Positions 1 to 10,625 are shown, numbered from the stretch's first letter. The stretch is DNA of 64,000 nt from Macrostomum hystrix (GCA_950097015.1 CATNEN010000003.1:1240001-1304000), one strand, 5' to 3'. Notes: a model not told the origin generated them from the letters alone. Made by a program: numbers and translations.

Positions 1-308
1 TTTTCCTAGTAGTGCCATTGTCTTCTAAGCGAGTACTATTATAATGTGATTCATCCTTCAATGCTTCATAGCTTTTTATAGTCTGCATTCTGATTGATCG
101 TGTTTTGTAAATCATTAAATATATTATTGCATACGCTTAGCAATCGCTTTTACCTCTGTTTGTTTGTAGTCTCTAAATACGAAGCTTTTTGTTAATCTTA
201 ATTATTTTGGCCGACTTAATAGGCTTAGACCTAGAGTGTGGTAAAATTAAACCAACTATTTTAGTCCTGATTTGGCTATTTGTCATTTGTAACGTGACCT
301 TTCCTAGG
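1..308. other. AT-rich unique DNA, no feature seen
   Basis: No open frame, RNA motif or repeat recognised. It could be intergenic, or intron or upstream sequence of the GCKR homologue, whose amino-terminal exon(s) were not found in the window. Confidence 0.5.
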
Positions 309-2285
309 GCTGCAAACGGGTAGCCTGTTCACCTTAGTGGCTAAACAGGTAGCTATGGTTGTTCACATGCTGTTCCTTCAGCCTTGCAACTTCAGTGGCT
401 AAACAGGTAGCTATGGTTGTTCACACCTGTTCCTTCAGCCTTGCAACTTCAGTGGCTAAACAGGTAGCTATGGTTGTTCACACCTGTTCCTTCAGCCTTG
501 CAACTTCAGTGGCTAAACAGGTAGCTATGGTTGTTCACATGCTGTTCCTTCAGCCTTGCAACTTCAGTGGCTAAACAGGTAGCTATGGTTGTTCACACCT
601 GTTCCTTCAGCCTTGCAACTTCAGTGGCTAAACAGGTAGCTATGGTTGTTCACACCTGTTCCTTCAGCCTTGCAACTTCAGTGGCTAAACAGGTAGCTAT
701 GGTTGTTCACCTGCTGTTCCTTCAGCCTTGCAACTTCAGTGGCTAAACAGGTAGCTATGGTTGTTCACATGCTGTTCCTTCAGCCTTGCAACTTCAGTGG
801 CTAAACAAGTAGCTATGGTTGTTCACATGCTGTTCCTTCAGCCTTGCAACTTCAGTGGCTAAACAGGTAGCTATGGTTGTTCACATGCTGTTCCTTCAGC
901 CTTGCAACTTCAGTGGCTAAACAGGTAGCTATGGTTGTTCACATGCTGTTCCTTCAGCCTTGCAACTTCAGTGGCTAAACAGGTAGCTATGGTTGTTCAC
1001 ATGCTGTTCCTTCAGCCTTGCAACTTCAGTGGCTAAACAGGTAGCTATGGTTGTTCACACCTGTTCCTTCAGCCTTGCAACTTCAGTGGCTAAACAGGTA
1101 GCTATGGTTGTTCACATGCTGTTCCTTCAGCCTTGCAACTTCAGTGGCTAAACAGGTAGCTATGGTTGTTCACACCTGTTCCTTCAGCCTTGCAACTTCA
1201 GTGGCTAAACAGGTAGCTATGGTTGTTCACCTGCTGTTCCTTCAGCCTTGCAACTTCAGTGGCTAAACAGGTAGCTATGGTTGTTCACATGCTGTTCCTT
1301 CAGCCTTGCAACTTCAGTGGCTAAACAAGTAGCTATGGTTGTTCACATGCTGTTCCTTCAGCCTTGCAACTTCAGTGGCTAAACAGGTAGCTATGGTTGT
1401 TCACATGCTGTTCCTTCAGCCTTGCAACTTCAGTGGCTAAACAGGTAGCTATGGTTGTTCACATGCTGTTCCTTCAGCCTTGCAACTTCAGTGGCTAAAC
1501 AGGTAGCTATGGTTGTTCACATGCTGTTCCTTCAGCCTTGCAACTTCAGTGGCTAAACAGGTAGCTATGGTTGTTCACACCTGTTCCTTCAGCCTTGCAA
1601 CTTCAGTGGCTAAACAGGTAGCTATGGTTGTTCACATGCTGTTCCTTCAGCCTTGCAACTTCAGTGGCTAAACAGGTAGCTATGGTTGTTCACACCTGTT
1701 CCTTCAGCCTTGCAACTTCAGTGGCTAAACAGGTAGCTATGGTTGTTCACCTGCTGTTCCTTCAGCCTTGCAACTTCAGTGGCTAAACAGGTAGCTATGG
1801 TTGTTCACATGCTGTTCCTTCAGCCTTGCAACTTCAGTGGCTAAACAGGTAGCTATGGTTGTTCACATGCTGTTCCTTCAGCCTTGCAACTTCAGTGGCT
1901 AAACAGGTAGCTATGGTTGTTCACACCTGTTCCTTCAGCCTTGCAACTTCAGTGGCTAAACAGGTAGCTATGGTTGTTCACACCTGTTCCTTCAGCCTTG
2001 CAACTTCAGTGGCTAAACAGGTAGCTATGGTTGTTCACACCTGTTCCTTCAGCCTTGCAACTTCAGTGGCTAAACAGGTAGCTATGGTTGTTCACACCTG
2101 TTCCTTCAGCCTTGCAACTTCAGTGGCTAAACAGGTAGCTATGGTTGTTCACACCTGTTCCTTCAGCCTTGCAACTTCAGTGGCTAAACAGGTAGCTATG
2201 GTTGTTCACATGCTGTTCCTTCAGCCTTGCAACTTCAGTGGCTAAACAGGTAGCTATGGTTGTTCACATGCTGTTCCTTCAGCCT
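309..2285. repeat. Minisatellite, 57/58-bp unit, about 34 copies, with 520-bp higher-order repeat
   Basis: Near-identical units contain GGCTAAACAGGTAGCTATGG. They differ mainly at one junction (CACACC versus CACATGC or CACCTGC). Two rare variants recur at a fixed 520-bp spacing: CACCTGC near 709, 1229 and 1749, and AAACAAGTAG near 805 and 1325. Blocks of nine units have therefore been duplicated. The apparent 71- and 128-residue open frames here are products of the repeat and are not taken as genes. The array may lie in an upstream intron of the GCKR homologue. Confidence 0.95.
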
Positions 2286-2810
2286 TACTCTCCGCCCTTT
2301 ACCATGAACTTACTTTTCGAGTCAGCATCGTCGAGATATTCAGCGATCTTGTCGAAGACCATTTTGACAAGGACAGATTAAATTGCTCTGTGTAAACCTC
2401 TGCGAATGCAATTTGGCTCAAAAATGTAAATTTTTCATTTTTATCAATCTAAAATCGTTAATAATGATAGCCGTCATGGTTGCATGATGAAAGTTTGTGA
2501 GCAGAAAAATTATGTCTGTATTGGTGGTATCTGACACCCTGACGGGAATCGTTGAACATCTCGACAATGTCGATGATTTGGGATTCTAGAAGTTGTTTCA
2601 TTGGTTAGAGCGGAAAGTTTTAGTCCGTCTTCTGAATTTTAATGGCGATTGGTTGAATATTTTAGGAGATACAGAAAAAATTGTGGTTTTTTTAAATACC
2701 CCCCTGGTCTTTCTAGTCTTAATAAATTGCAATTGTCTTGAGATTTTGTTCTTGTTTCAAACGAGCTCTAAAAGTACACGAGGCGTCTATAGTTACGGCT
2801 TTGTTTCCAG
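2286..2810. other. Unique AT-rich stretch before the first visible GCKR exon
   Basis: No conserved coding segment recognised. It ends in a pyrimidine-rich acceptor (TTTGTTTCCAG at 2800-2810), so at least its 3' part is likely intron of the GCKR homologue. Confidence 0.5.
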
Positions 2811-4703
2811 ACGGAAACGCGACGCCTCCCAGAGACCGAGCGGTCGAATCCGCTCACAGTCGACATCGACCGGTGCCCAGATCTTGCCGGCCTTCTCAAC
2901 CAGGTCGACCGACAGCTCCTGACTGACCTTCGTCAGCAGGCTGAACGTTTGGACGCCGATCTAGACAAGCTCAGTGCCGTCATGGCCGAAGCTGTCGCCT
3001 CAGGTGGTGTCGTCGTCATCTCGGGCTGCGGCACCAGCGGACGGCTGGCGACCCTTGCCTGCGGTCTTGCTAATCGTCGACTCCGACGTCGTCAAAGCCT
3101 GTCGATGTCAGCGTCGTCATCTAAATTTCGACCCTGCCTGGCTGGCGGTCGTGCAGCGTTTGCAGCTTCGATCGAGCCAGCCGAAGATGCTGCCATCGAG
3201 GGTGTTCGATCGTTTCTGTCTTTGCTTGGCAACGGAACTGTACCCGGTGTCAAAAACGTTCTCGTCGGAGTCAGCTGCGGTCTGTCTGCTCCCTTCGTTC
3301 TCGGCCAGATCGAGCTGTGTCTGGACAAGCCGGCCTTGGCCTACCCGGCTCTGCTTGGCTTCAACCATGTCGACGACGTTCGCGACGATGACGCTGTTGG
3401 CCTTAGCCAACCGGGTGGCTGTCGAGCGGTTGTGGCGCGTTTAATGAAAGCCACCGATCGAGGATTATTAATTAATCCGTCGATTGGGGTGAGTCTTTGG
3501 TTCCTGAAATCTTTCTTCTGTACTATTAAACTTGATTATGCGCCTTTGTCATTCGTAAGTCTTCTGACTTTTCAGGCCGAAGCCATTACCGGCTCGAGTC
3601 GCATGAAGGGCGGCACGGCCACACTGATCCTGCTTTTTCTAGCCATTGCCCGAATGCTGGCACATATTCCCGTTGACTCTGACGATGACAAAGAAGATCT
3701 GGTTAGTAAAGACTGGCTGTCAGTTAGCGACCACCTAGATCACCTGGATCGACTGTTGGATTCAATTCACGAAGCTGACACCGAGTTGAATAATTGGATG
3801 ATCCAGTTTGCTGCCAGCGTCGGCTTTGGCGGCTGCCGCGGCGGGGGAGTTCTCTATGCCTTCGACGAACCAATCAGCGCGGCGATGGCCGCCATCGATG
3901 CGTCCGAGTGCCCGCCAACTTTCGGCGCCGCTCCTAGCGACGTCCGAGCCATTGGCGACAGTCATACTCACGAGTTTCTGACCGATATTTGTGACTTAGC
4001 TAAGGACGCTCATGATCTTAAGGACGTTAATGCTTGCGAGGTTGCTAAGGACGCTAATTTTTGTGAGGTTGCTAAGGACGCTAATTTTTGTGAGGTTGCT
4101 AAGGACGCTAATTTTTGTGAGGTTGCTAAGGACGCTAATTTTTGTGAGGTTGCTAAGGACAATAATGTTTGTGATGTTGCTAATGACGCTAGTCGTGTTG
4201 CTGGCTTTGCTTTATCAAGTCCCGGTAAGCTCTCAGACTGGAATATTAGTTGTCGTCGCAGTTTGGTGTTCCAGTTGCCAGGCAGTTCAATTCTGGAGAC
4301 CGGAGCCGATGTCGTTATCGATCTCACCCGTCTGCCAAACGACTCGCTATGGCGCGACTACGCCGTCGTCATGGCAACAAAACTGACGCTAAACCGCTTA
4401 TCAACTGGCGGCTTCGTCCGCTGCGGCAAAACCTACGGCAACCTGATGATCTGCCTGCTGCCCTCCAACAGCAAGCTGGCTGGGCGCGCCGCTCGGATCG
4501 TGGCCTCGGTGGCTGGCACCGATCTGTTCGAAGCTCGGGCGGCGCTAACGCGGTTTGTTGACGCCGAGACCTTGTCATCGACACATACGGTGTCGCCAGT
4601 GGCTGGCGCCGTGCTGCTGCTTCGCCGACCCGAGCTCAACCCGGCTGAAGCCCGTCGATTGCTGGCGGCGCACAGCGGTCGGCTGCGCGAGCTGATTTCT
4701 TGA
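2811..4703 (+). CDS. GCKR: Glucokinase regulatory protein homologue (SIS-domain sugar-phosphate sensor), 5' end missing
   Basis: In vertebrates GCKR binds glucokinase in the liver nucleus and inhibits it in a fructose-phosphate-dependent way. Two exons are visible, 2811-3488 and 3576-4703, giving 601 residues against about 625 in human. The exon opens with TERSNPLT, the hallmark at the start of the GCKR fold. Then come the first SIS glycine-rich loop (ISGCGTSGR), LAGGRAAF, CGLSAPFV, and the MurQ/GCKR signature split by the intron (NPSIG joined to AEAITGSSRMKGGTAT). The carboxy-terminal lid is present too (LNRLSTGG, SNSKL). MurQ etherases have only one SIS domain, so the length favours GCKR. 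The start codon is upstream and was not found. An in-frame 27-bp minisatellite interrupts the second SIS region. Codon choice is GC-rich, unlike the flanks. TERT follows on the same strand. Confidence 0.88.
   Translation, partial: TETRRLPETERSNPLTVDIDRCPDLAGLLNQVDRQLLTDLRQQAERLDADLDKLSAVMAEAVASGGVVVISGCGTSGRLATLACGLANRRLRRRQSLSMSASSSKFRPCLAGGRAAFAASIEPAEDAAIEGVRSFLSLLGNGTVPGVKNVLVGVSCGLSAPFVLGQIELCLDKPALAYPALLGFNHVDDVRDDDAVGLSQPGGCRAVVARLMKATDRGLLINPSIGVSLWFLKSFFCTIKLDYAPLSFVSLLTFQAEAITGSSRMKGGTATLILLFLAIARMLAHIPVDSDDDKEDLVSKDWLSVSDHLDHLDRLLDSIHEADTELNNWMIQFAASVGFGGCRGGGVLYAFDEPISAAMAAIDASECPPTFGAAPSDVRAIGDSHTHEFLTDICDLAKDAHDLKDVNACEVAKDANFCEVAKDANFCEVAKDANFCEVAKDANFCEVAKDNNVCDVANDASRVAGFALSSPGKLSDWNISCRRSLVFQLPGSSILETGADVVIDLTRLPNDSLWRDYAVVMATKLTLNRLSTGGFVRCGKTYGNLMICLLPSNSKLAGRAARIVASVAGTDLFEARAALTRFVDAETLSSTHTVSPVAGAVLLLRRPELNPAEARRLLAAHSGRLRELIS
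3489..3575 (+). other. Short in-frame intron in the GCKR homologue
   Basis: It begins GTGAGTCT and ends TGACTTTTCAG. It is 87 bp long with no in-frame stop, so the gene looks uninterrupted without splicing. Removal restores the conserved MurQ/GCKR signature across the junction, which supports it as a real intron. Confidence 0.85.
4026..4190 (+). repeat. 27-bp in-frame tandem repeat inside the GCKR reading frame
   Basis: About five copies encode the nonapeptide EVAKDANFC, with degenerate copies on both sides. The period is a multiple of three, so the frame stays open; it is open on the opposite strand as well. In human GCKR the corresponding segment is about 60 residues shorter. It is either a coding repeat in a surface loop or part of an unspliced in-frame intron. 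Confidence 0.9.
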
Positions 4704-5073
4704 TAACCGCAAATCTAAGGAGCTAATCTGAATTTGACTACTTAGAGTAGACTTTTAGCGTTTTTTGTCCGTAATTTACGTTTTAAATTCATAAAATAAT
4801 ATTTTTGTGCTTATAAATTTTACTAATTCTGGAAGATGATTTTTTTCATATTTTTTTCTTGAATTTTTGCATTTTTCTAATCGCTTGCCAATTGAAAATT
4901 TACAAATTTTAACATAAGAATTGCTCTACACATAGTAATCTGTGAAATATATATATTTCTGATTCTATAATATTTAACCAATATAAAGATTTGCTTTATA
5001 CCAAAGAGCTTTATCACAAAGCAGTGGGCCTTCTTAATTATTATTTGAGTTGATCAGAAACTAATATTTGACC
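4704..5073. other. AT-rich spacer between the GCKR homologue and TERT
   Basis: T-rich sequence follows the GCKR stop, with an ATAAAATAAT stretch near 4791 that might serve 3' processing. Nothing else recognised. The TERT promoter presumably lies here. Confidence 0.45.
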
Positions 5074-5111
5074 ATGGCGTCTTCCCGTCTTGGAGTCGTC
5101 TTCTCATATCC
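5074..5111 (+). other. Candidate first coding exon of TERT
   Basis: ACCATGG at 5071-5077 is a good initiation context. It opens a short frame (MASSRLGVVFSYP) that runs to a possible donor GTATAAG at 5112 or GTCTGT at 5118, just before the 32-bp array. Either donor leaves phase 2, whereas the next recognised exon appears to start in phase 0. An extra exon or a different start would therefore be needed. Confidence 0.25.
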
Positions 5112-5114
5112 GTA

Positions 5115-5935
5115 TAAGTCTGTAATCCCAGCCTGTAATCCCTGTCAAGATCTGTAATCCCAGCCTGTAGTCTCTGTCAAGATCTGTAATCCCAGCCTGT
5201 AGTCTCTGTCAAGTTCTGTAATCCCAGCCTGTAATCCCTGTCAAGATCTGTAATCCCAGCCTGTAGTCTCTGTCAAGATCTGTAATCCCAGCCTGTAGTC
5301 TCTGTCAAGATCTGTACCCCCAGCCTGTAATCCCTGTCAAGATCTGTAATCCCAGCCTGTAGTCTCTGTCAAGATCTGTAATCCCAGCCTGTAGTCTCTG
5401 TCAAGATCTGTACTCCCAGCCTGTAATCTCTGTCAAGTTCTGTAATCCCAGCCTGTAATCTCTGTCAAGTTCTGTAATCCCAGCCTGTAGTCTCTGTCAA
5501 GATCTGTACCCCCAGCCTGTAATCCCTGTCAAGATCTGTACTCCCAGCCTGTAATCCCTGTCAAGATCTGTAATCCCAGCCTGTAGTCTCTGTCAAGATC
5601 TGTACCCCCAGCCTGTAATCCCTGTCAAGATCTGTACTCCCAGCCTGTAATCCCTGTCAAGATCTGTAATCCCAGCCTGTAGTCTCTGTCAAGATCTGTA
5701 ATCCCAGCCTGTAGTCTCTGTCAAGTTCTGTAATCCCAGCCTGTAATCTCTGTCAAGATCTGTACTCCCAGCCTGTAATCCCTGTCAAGTTCTGTAATCC
5801 CAGCCTGTAGTCTCTGTCAAGTTCTGTAATCCCAGCCTGTAATCCCTGTTAAGTTCTGTAATCCCAGCCCGTAATCTTTGTCAAGATCTGTAATCCCAGC
5901 CTGTAATCTGTCAAGATCTGTAATCTCAGCCGGTC
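5115..5935. repeat. Minisatellite, 32-bp unit, about 25 copies
   Basis: Tandem units contain TAATCCCAGCCTGTAGTCTC followed by TGTCAAGATC. Copies alternate between TAGTCTC and TAATCCC variants. The array ends about 10 bp before the acceptor of the first well-supported TERT exon, so it probably sits in a TERT intron or 5' leader. Confidence 0.95.
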
Positions 5936-5944
5936 TCTATTCAG

Positions 5945-8900
5945 TTCGCAGACTTCCACTCGCAGCTGTTGTTGCGCAAGCGCTGGTGCGCGCACTCGCC
6001 GAATCCTTTCGAGCGGCCTCCGAGCCGGGTGCGCATCCTTGACCCGACTGTTCGCCTATTGGCCCAGCTGCCGTGCCGCGCCGAACTGAGTCACGTGACC
6101 GCTTATCGATCGGTTTGTTTGGAAATTGAAGAGGCCTACAAATCAGTCGGGTTGCTTTATCTGCTGCGTTGGCTTCGTCAGCGTCGAGTTAGGCGACCAT
6201 CGCCCGACGCTTCAGTTCAGCCGACATTGCACCATGAAGTTGCCGATTTGACTCGGCGAATCTTTGAGCTCACACTCAAGCCGCACAGCCTGAGGCTACT
6301 GCTGGCTGGAAGCGATTCGTGGGCCTCCGTTACTCGCATGCTGCGCTACTTTGTCGGTCTGAATGTCGCCTCTGCGGCTAGGCTGGACGTCTGGCTTGAT
6401 GGCAGCAGTGGCGACAGTCGAGAAGTTCAAGGTCGGCGAAGAGCCAGAAGGAAGCGTCGGAGAATCGAGACTAGTTCTGCGGCGATTGACAGGTGGTTGA
6501 CAGTCTACTGATCGTATGTTTTTGTGCTTTTACGACCATAAAGCCATGATTTTTTTGTATAGTTCACCTATTGAGGTCCTATCGCGCTACAGCCAGCACA
6601 TTGCTTGTTTACACTGCCTCACCCAAAAACGAACCCTTTTAATGTTTACATGTATACGTATCCGAGTACGCGCGTGTTTGTTCAGGGTCCTTGAAGTAGG
6701 AAGCCATTCTTCCTTAGTGCCTGTTGGTCGTTATAATACATAATCATAATATTTATATATAACCCGTTTCTGGAGGACTTTTAACACGCCCTACTCTCCC
6801 AACCGAGATCCCTGAGCTCGATTCCACTAAGGCCTCACTAACAGTTCAAAGACACGGGGGTATTGAAAAAGCCCACAACTTTTCCGTTCTGGAAACATTT
6901 TCTGCTCATAAATTTTCATCATGTAGCCATTAGAAATGTAAATCCATATGGTAGGCAGCTTCTGTTCAAAATACTCCTGTGGTCGTACGCATTCGTGTGT
7001 GGTGTGTGTCCAGAATTTAGCGGAATGGACAGAATTGCCTCCTCGTTCATAGCAGGATTTTGAAACCTGTGTAGATTTCTGAAATTCCGAAAGCTAAAGA
7101 TTTTCCTAATACACTCGCATTTATAATTCATCCTTAAATGCCCATAACAAAGCGGCAACTCTGAACAGGAGAATATAGATCCCTATGAGCGCCAGCTGCA
7201 TCGAGTGGCGGCACACGCGATAGTCTACAACGCGGTGCGCCATCTGCTGTGCCCCGTCTTGCGGGGCTTATTTCACACCACCTCCTCTCCCGGGCCCCCT
7301 GGTGACTGCCTGTACTATCGCAAACGCGCCTGGTCCGGCGTGTTGTCTGCCGCCCTAGCCAATCTGCAGGAACGCGGCGTCCTTGCACTGAACCCGACGC
7401 CAGAGCAAAGCTTGACAAACGGCTCCTGTCTTGGCGTCGGCCACCTTCGACTGGTGCCGAAGCAGTCGGACTCGACCATCACCGCGGTCGGTTTCCGTCC
7501 GTTGTGCGTCTTCCCGTCCGTAGTTCGACTGTCGAGTTTAACTCCTTCGGCGCTGCTTCGCTGCGGTTCGCTCAATCGACGCCTTAACGACCTGCTGAAT
7601 GCTCTAAGACGGCTGTGCCCACCGCGACAGTCTCGACAGGCTATGCTGCGTCGTCTTTTGGAGCACTTTCGTCGGCACCGAGCAGACTCTCTTGCAGGTT
7701 TCAATAATTTTATTTTGTTTTGGTAATGACCAATCTGGGGACTGGAGAATGGGGTAATTATCTATTTTATCGCATGGCCAAGTACCAAGTACCAAGACCC
7801 CAAGAACCAAGACTCCTTTAGGCACTGTGAGTGGCTTGTCTTACTTTCCTTACGCTGTAACCGGTCCGTCCTGCAGCGTTTTTATCTGTGGGTTACAATA
7901 TGGCAAGTAATTGGGAAGCAACCCAATTACCATCCTGCAGTTGCTTACAGTTGCTACCCCGTTGCTAACCGAATTCTACGGAGTTATGCAACCGTTTTTC
8001 ACCCGCAGCCGGCGGCTTCAGCCTAGTCCGCTTGGATGTCAGCCGCTGCTTTGACTCAATCGATCACCGTCATCTACTTGGCGTTTTCCAGTCCGCCCTG
8101 GACGAAGCAATTTCGACCTCGTTGATTGACGCCGGGTTGGCCGATCGCGCGCGCGTCCTGCTTCGCCGAATGCTTTACTGCCCCGGAGAGGACGTTGTCG
8201 AGGACGACGACGGCGTTCACCTTCGAGTTGGGCACCAGTTTTTTAAGCTGACGCGTGGCGTGCCTCAAGGAGCCTGCGTTTCGCCGCTGCTGTGTCATCT
8301 CTACCTAGACAGCTGCGAGCGAGGCTACTTGACATTGACAGACATTTGCCACGATGCTGCGGATAATCGAGGAGAAAAATCAAGGCCAGACGGACTTATT
8401 CTGCTCCGGTTGGTGAAGTGTTGTAATTTCTTTTTGTCAGGCAGTGTACACTTTTACTGTGCCATTGAAGGTTGGCCCTGAAGGGCGTAAATTGCACGAC
8501 AAGCCCCAAGCCTTTTCTCCGAGGCTGCGCCCCAAATGAATATGGCCTCACAGCGGAATCGAGCTCAGGGGCATTGGTGCGAGAGGCAAACGGGTTAGAC
8601 CTCTCTGCCACCGCCCGCTCGAATCTTAGTTCTGATAATCCTAAAATTCCAAATCCAAAAATTTTAGCTAAAATCCTAAATCCACCGCCTTTAGATACGC
8701 CGACGATTACCTGCTAGCCTCGACCGACACGTCCGCCTGCGCCGCCCTCCTACGACGCCTGATCGCCGCCCTGTCCCGTCTGGGCCTCTCAGTCAACCGG
8801 TCGAAGCTTCGCCTGGCTGGGCCGTTGGCTAGCCATCTCCAGGAGGTCGGCGACGCCAGCGTCGATTGGCTCGGCTGGCGTCTGACGCCCTGCGGTGGTG

Positions 8901-9751
8901 TCACATCGGCAACATTTGGCAGCTCGGGCGCTGAGATTGCAGAACGGTATTGCCGCTATGCCGGTACGGGACTCGACGCGGGCGGAGTCCTTCGTCGCCT
9001 GGAGCGGCTCAGCTCCAGCGGTCCGTTGTCGTCGCTGCTGCCTCTACTGCGCAGGCCGGATAGCTCGGCTGCAGAGCTCAGCACCAACTCATCCGACGCC
9101 GGTCGAACTCTGGCCAGACGGTTGAGACGCCTGGTGAAGACCAGCCCGCATCGGTGTCGACTTGTGGCGTCGGCCGGCTCTGGGCCAGAGGCTGATCAAC
9201 TGGCTCGGACGGCCACTCGGAGCCTGCTGAGGCTGGCTGGTCGTGTGAGCTCACAGACTGAGCTGTGGCGTCGGCGGCTGGCGTTGCAGGTGAAACAGTC
9301 ATTCGCTAGCATTTTCCATCAGCAGAATACTGCCCTTTCTTCCCCGGATTCATCAGCGGACTACTGCCCTTTCTACCTTAGACTATTACCCTTTCTACCC
9401 CAGATCCGTCAGCGGACTACTGCCCCTTATACCCTGGACTATTACCCTTTCTACCCCAGATCCGTCAGCGGACTACTGCCCCTTATACCCTAGACTATTA
9501 CCCTTTCTACCCCAGATCCGTTAGCGGACTACTGCCCCTTATACCCTAGACTATTACCCTTTCTACCCCAGATCCGTCAGCGGACTTTCCAAATGAAGTG
9601 CCTTAGCGAAGTTCCCATTGGCTGAAACCCGCAGACTGTGTACACAGCGGCACGTGACGAGCTGCGACCGTACTCTGGCGAGTTCGCCCACGTCCTGGCC
9701 GCCATGCAGTCAGGCTATCTGGCCAAGATGCGATGTCTGGCGAAAGAGTGA
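5945..9751 (+). CDS. TERT: Telomerase reverse transcriptase, multi-exon, 5' end uncertain
   Basis: TERT copies the telomerase RNA onto chromosome ends. Readable exons are 5945 to about 6500, 7169 (or 7153) to 7697, 8009-8408, 8695-9289 and 9635-9751, about 730 residues in total. The first holds an RNA-binding-domain segment (SWASVTRMLRYFVGL). The second holds motif T (CLYYRKRAW) and motif 1 (LRLVPK, GFRPL). The third holds motif A (LDVSRCFDSID) and motif B' (GVPQGACVSPLL). The fourth holds motif C (RYADDYLL), motif D and the primer-grip region (WLGWRL). The last is a short thumb tail ending LAKE. All three catalytic aspartates are present. Exon phases 1-2-0 agree across the last three introns. 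The border after the first exon is unresolved. No TEN domain was recognised; the protein resembles short TERTs such as those of insects. Motif C reads YADD where many TERTs have VDD. Confidence 0.85.
6775..7068 (+). mobile_element. Degenerate SINE-A copy inside TERT
   Basis: CTGAGCTCGATTCCAC near 6812 resembles the tRNA B box of SINE-A. The segment near 7017-7045 matches the SINE-A tail closely (GCGGAATGGACAGAATTGCC against GCGAAATGGGCAGAATTGCC). The middle is too diverged to align by eye. It lies between two TERT exons. Confidence 0.55.
8425..8622 (-). mobile_element. SINE-A head module, tRNA-derived, in TERT intron
   Basis: Read on the minus strand it starts with an A-box-like TGGCAGAGAGG and a B box (GAGCTCGATTCCGC). 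It continues through a core shared with 45383-45746 (GGGCGTAAATTGCACGACAA on the plus strand) and ends at TGCCTGAC followed by an A-rich run. The tail half of the family is absent. It interrupts the intron between motif B' and motif C of TERT. Confidence 0.85.
9340..9592. repeat. Minisatellite, 56-bp unit, about 4.5 copies, in last TERT intron
   Basis: CAGATCCGTCAGCGGACTAC recurs at 9401, 9457, 9513 (one change) and 9569, exactly 56 bp apart. It fills most of the intron 9290-9634. Confidence 0.95.
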
Positions 9752-9929
9752 GTTGAGTGTAGACTAAATTTCTGTCATCTAAAACAAAAGCCACTTATCC
9801 TTTCACAAGCTACGGTCAGCTTAATGAACCCGATTTTGTGTTCTGTACTAAGTTTTTTCCTTTAATAGCATTTCAAATATGTGCTCGTAAATTGTAAATC
9901 ATTGAAAAGTCTTTCTGCGAACCTTCTAC

Positions 9930-9935
9930 AATAAA
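9930..9935 (+). terminator. Probable TERT polyadenylation signal
   Basis: AATAAA lies about 180 bases past the TERT stop codon, followed by a GT/T-rich stretch (GTTTTATTTGTGC). Position and context fit a 3' processing site. Confidence 0.5.
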
Positions 9936-10625
9936 GTTTTATTTGTGCGTTAATAAATTCGCAGAGTTGTAGAATTTAATTTAGGATTAAATTTTTTCGA
10001 AATAAAATACGACTAAATCGAATTGAGAGCATCGAATGCCACGTTAGCAACCTCGGTTATTTCCTTGTACACTACGCTACTCACGAGTAGGCTAGTTGCA
10101 TAAAGCTGTTATTGTTTATGTTTTTTACTAAATAATACGAAATTATAGTGCAGTGCTTAGGTATTTTGATTTCGAAATTACTAAATTAGCAATTAATCGC
10201 ATTTTTCTACAAAGGATTTAGATATAAACTGAACTCGGTCTAAAAAACACTTTAGCAACTGAAGGTCAAATTAAGCCGGTAGTGAAGGCGTTGCAGCCGA
10301 GATATAAATACGAGTACTATTTATAGGTGGGGATTCGCGTTAACAATTTTTGTTACGCTTTAACAGAGCACCATTTATAGGTTAACAGAACTTAACAGAA
10401 CTTAACAGAATTAACAGAACACGAATTTCTGGAACAATAATCATGTCGCTTCATCTGCCCACTTAGTACTAAAACAGACGGCAAATGGGCGGTATCATAT
10501 TCCAAAGCTAATATGGGCCACCATAGTTAAAGCGTAACAAAATATAGAACAAAATGTTAAACTTTTAAGCACACAACAGACGTCCTCATTTTTTGTAGCA
10601 AAATCCAACGCGCACGGAATTGAGT
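9936..10625. other. AT-rich spacer between convergent genes
   Basis: No coding or RNA feature recognised. It contains short AACAG-type repeats near 10380-10425 (TTAACAGAACTTAACAGAAC). It separates the 3' ends of TERT and the minus-strand gene. Confidence 0.5.

Noticed and set aside
309-2245. Repeated 71- to 128-codon frames
   Set aside because: Artefacts of the 57-bp unit; they end wherever a 58-bp unit shifts the frame.
5945-9751. A Penelope-like or LINE retroelement instead of TERT
   Set aside because: The YYRK-x-x-W motif T, the QFP-like RNA-binding segment and spliced single-copy structure are TERT features. No endonuclease domain or element ends were seen.
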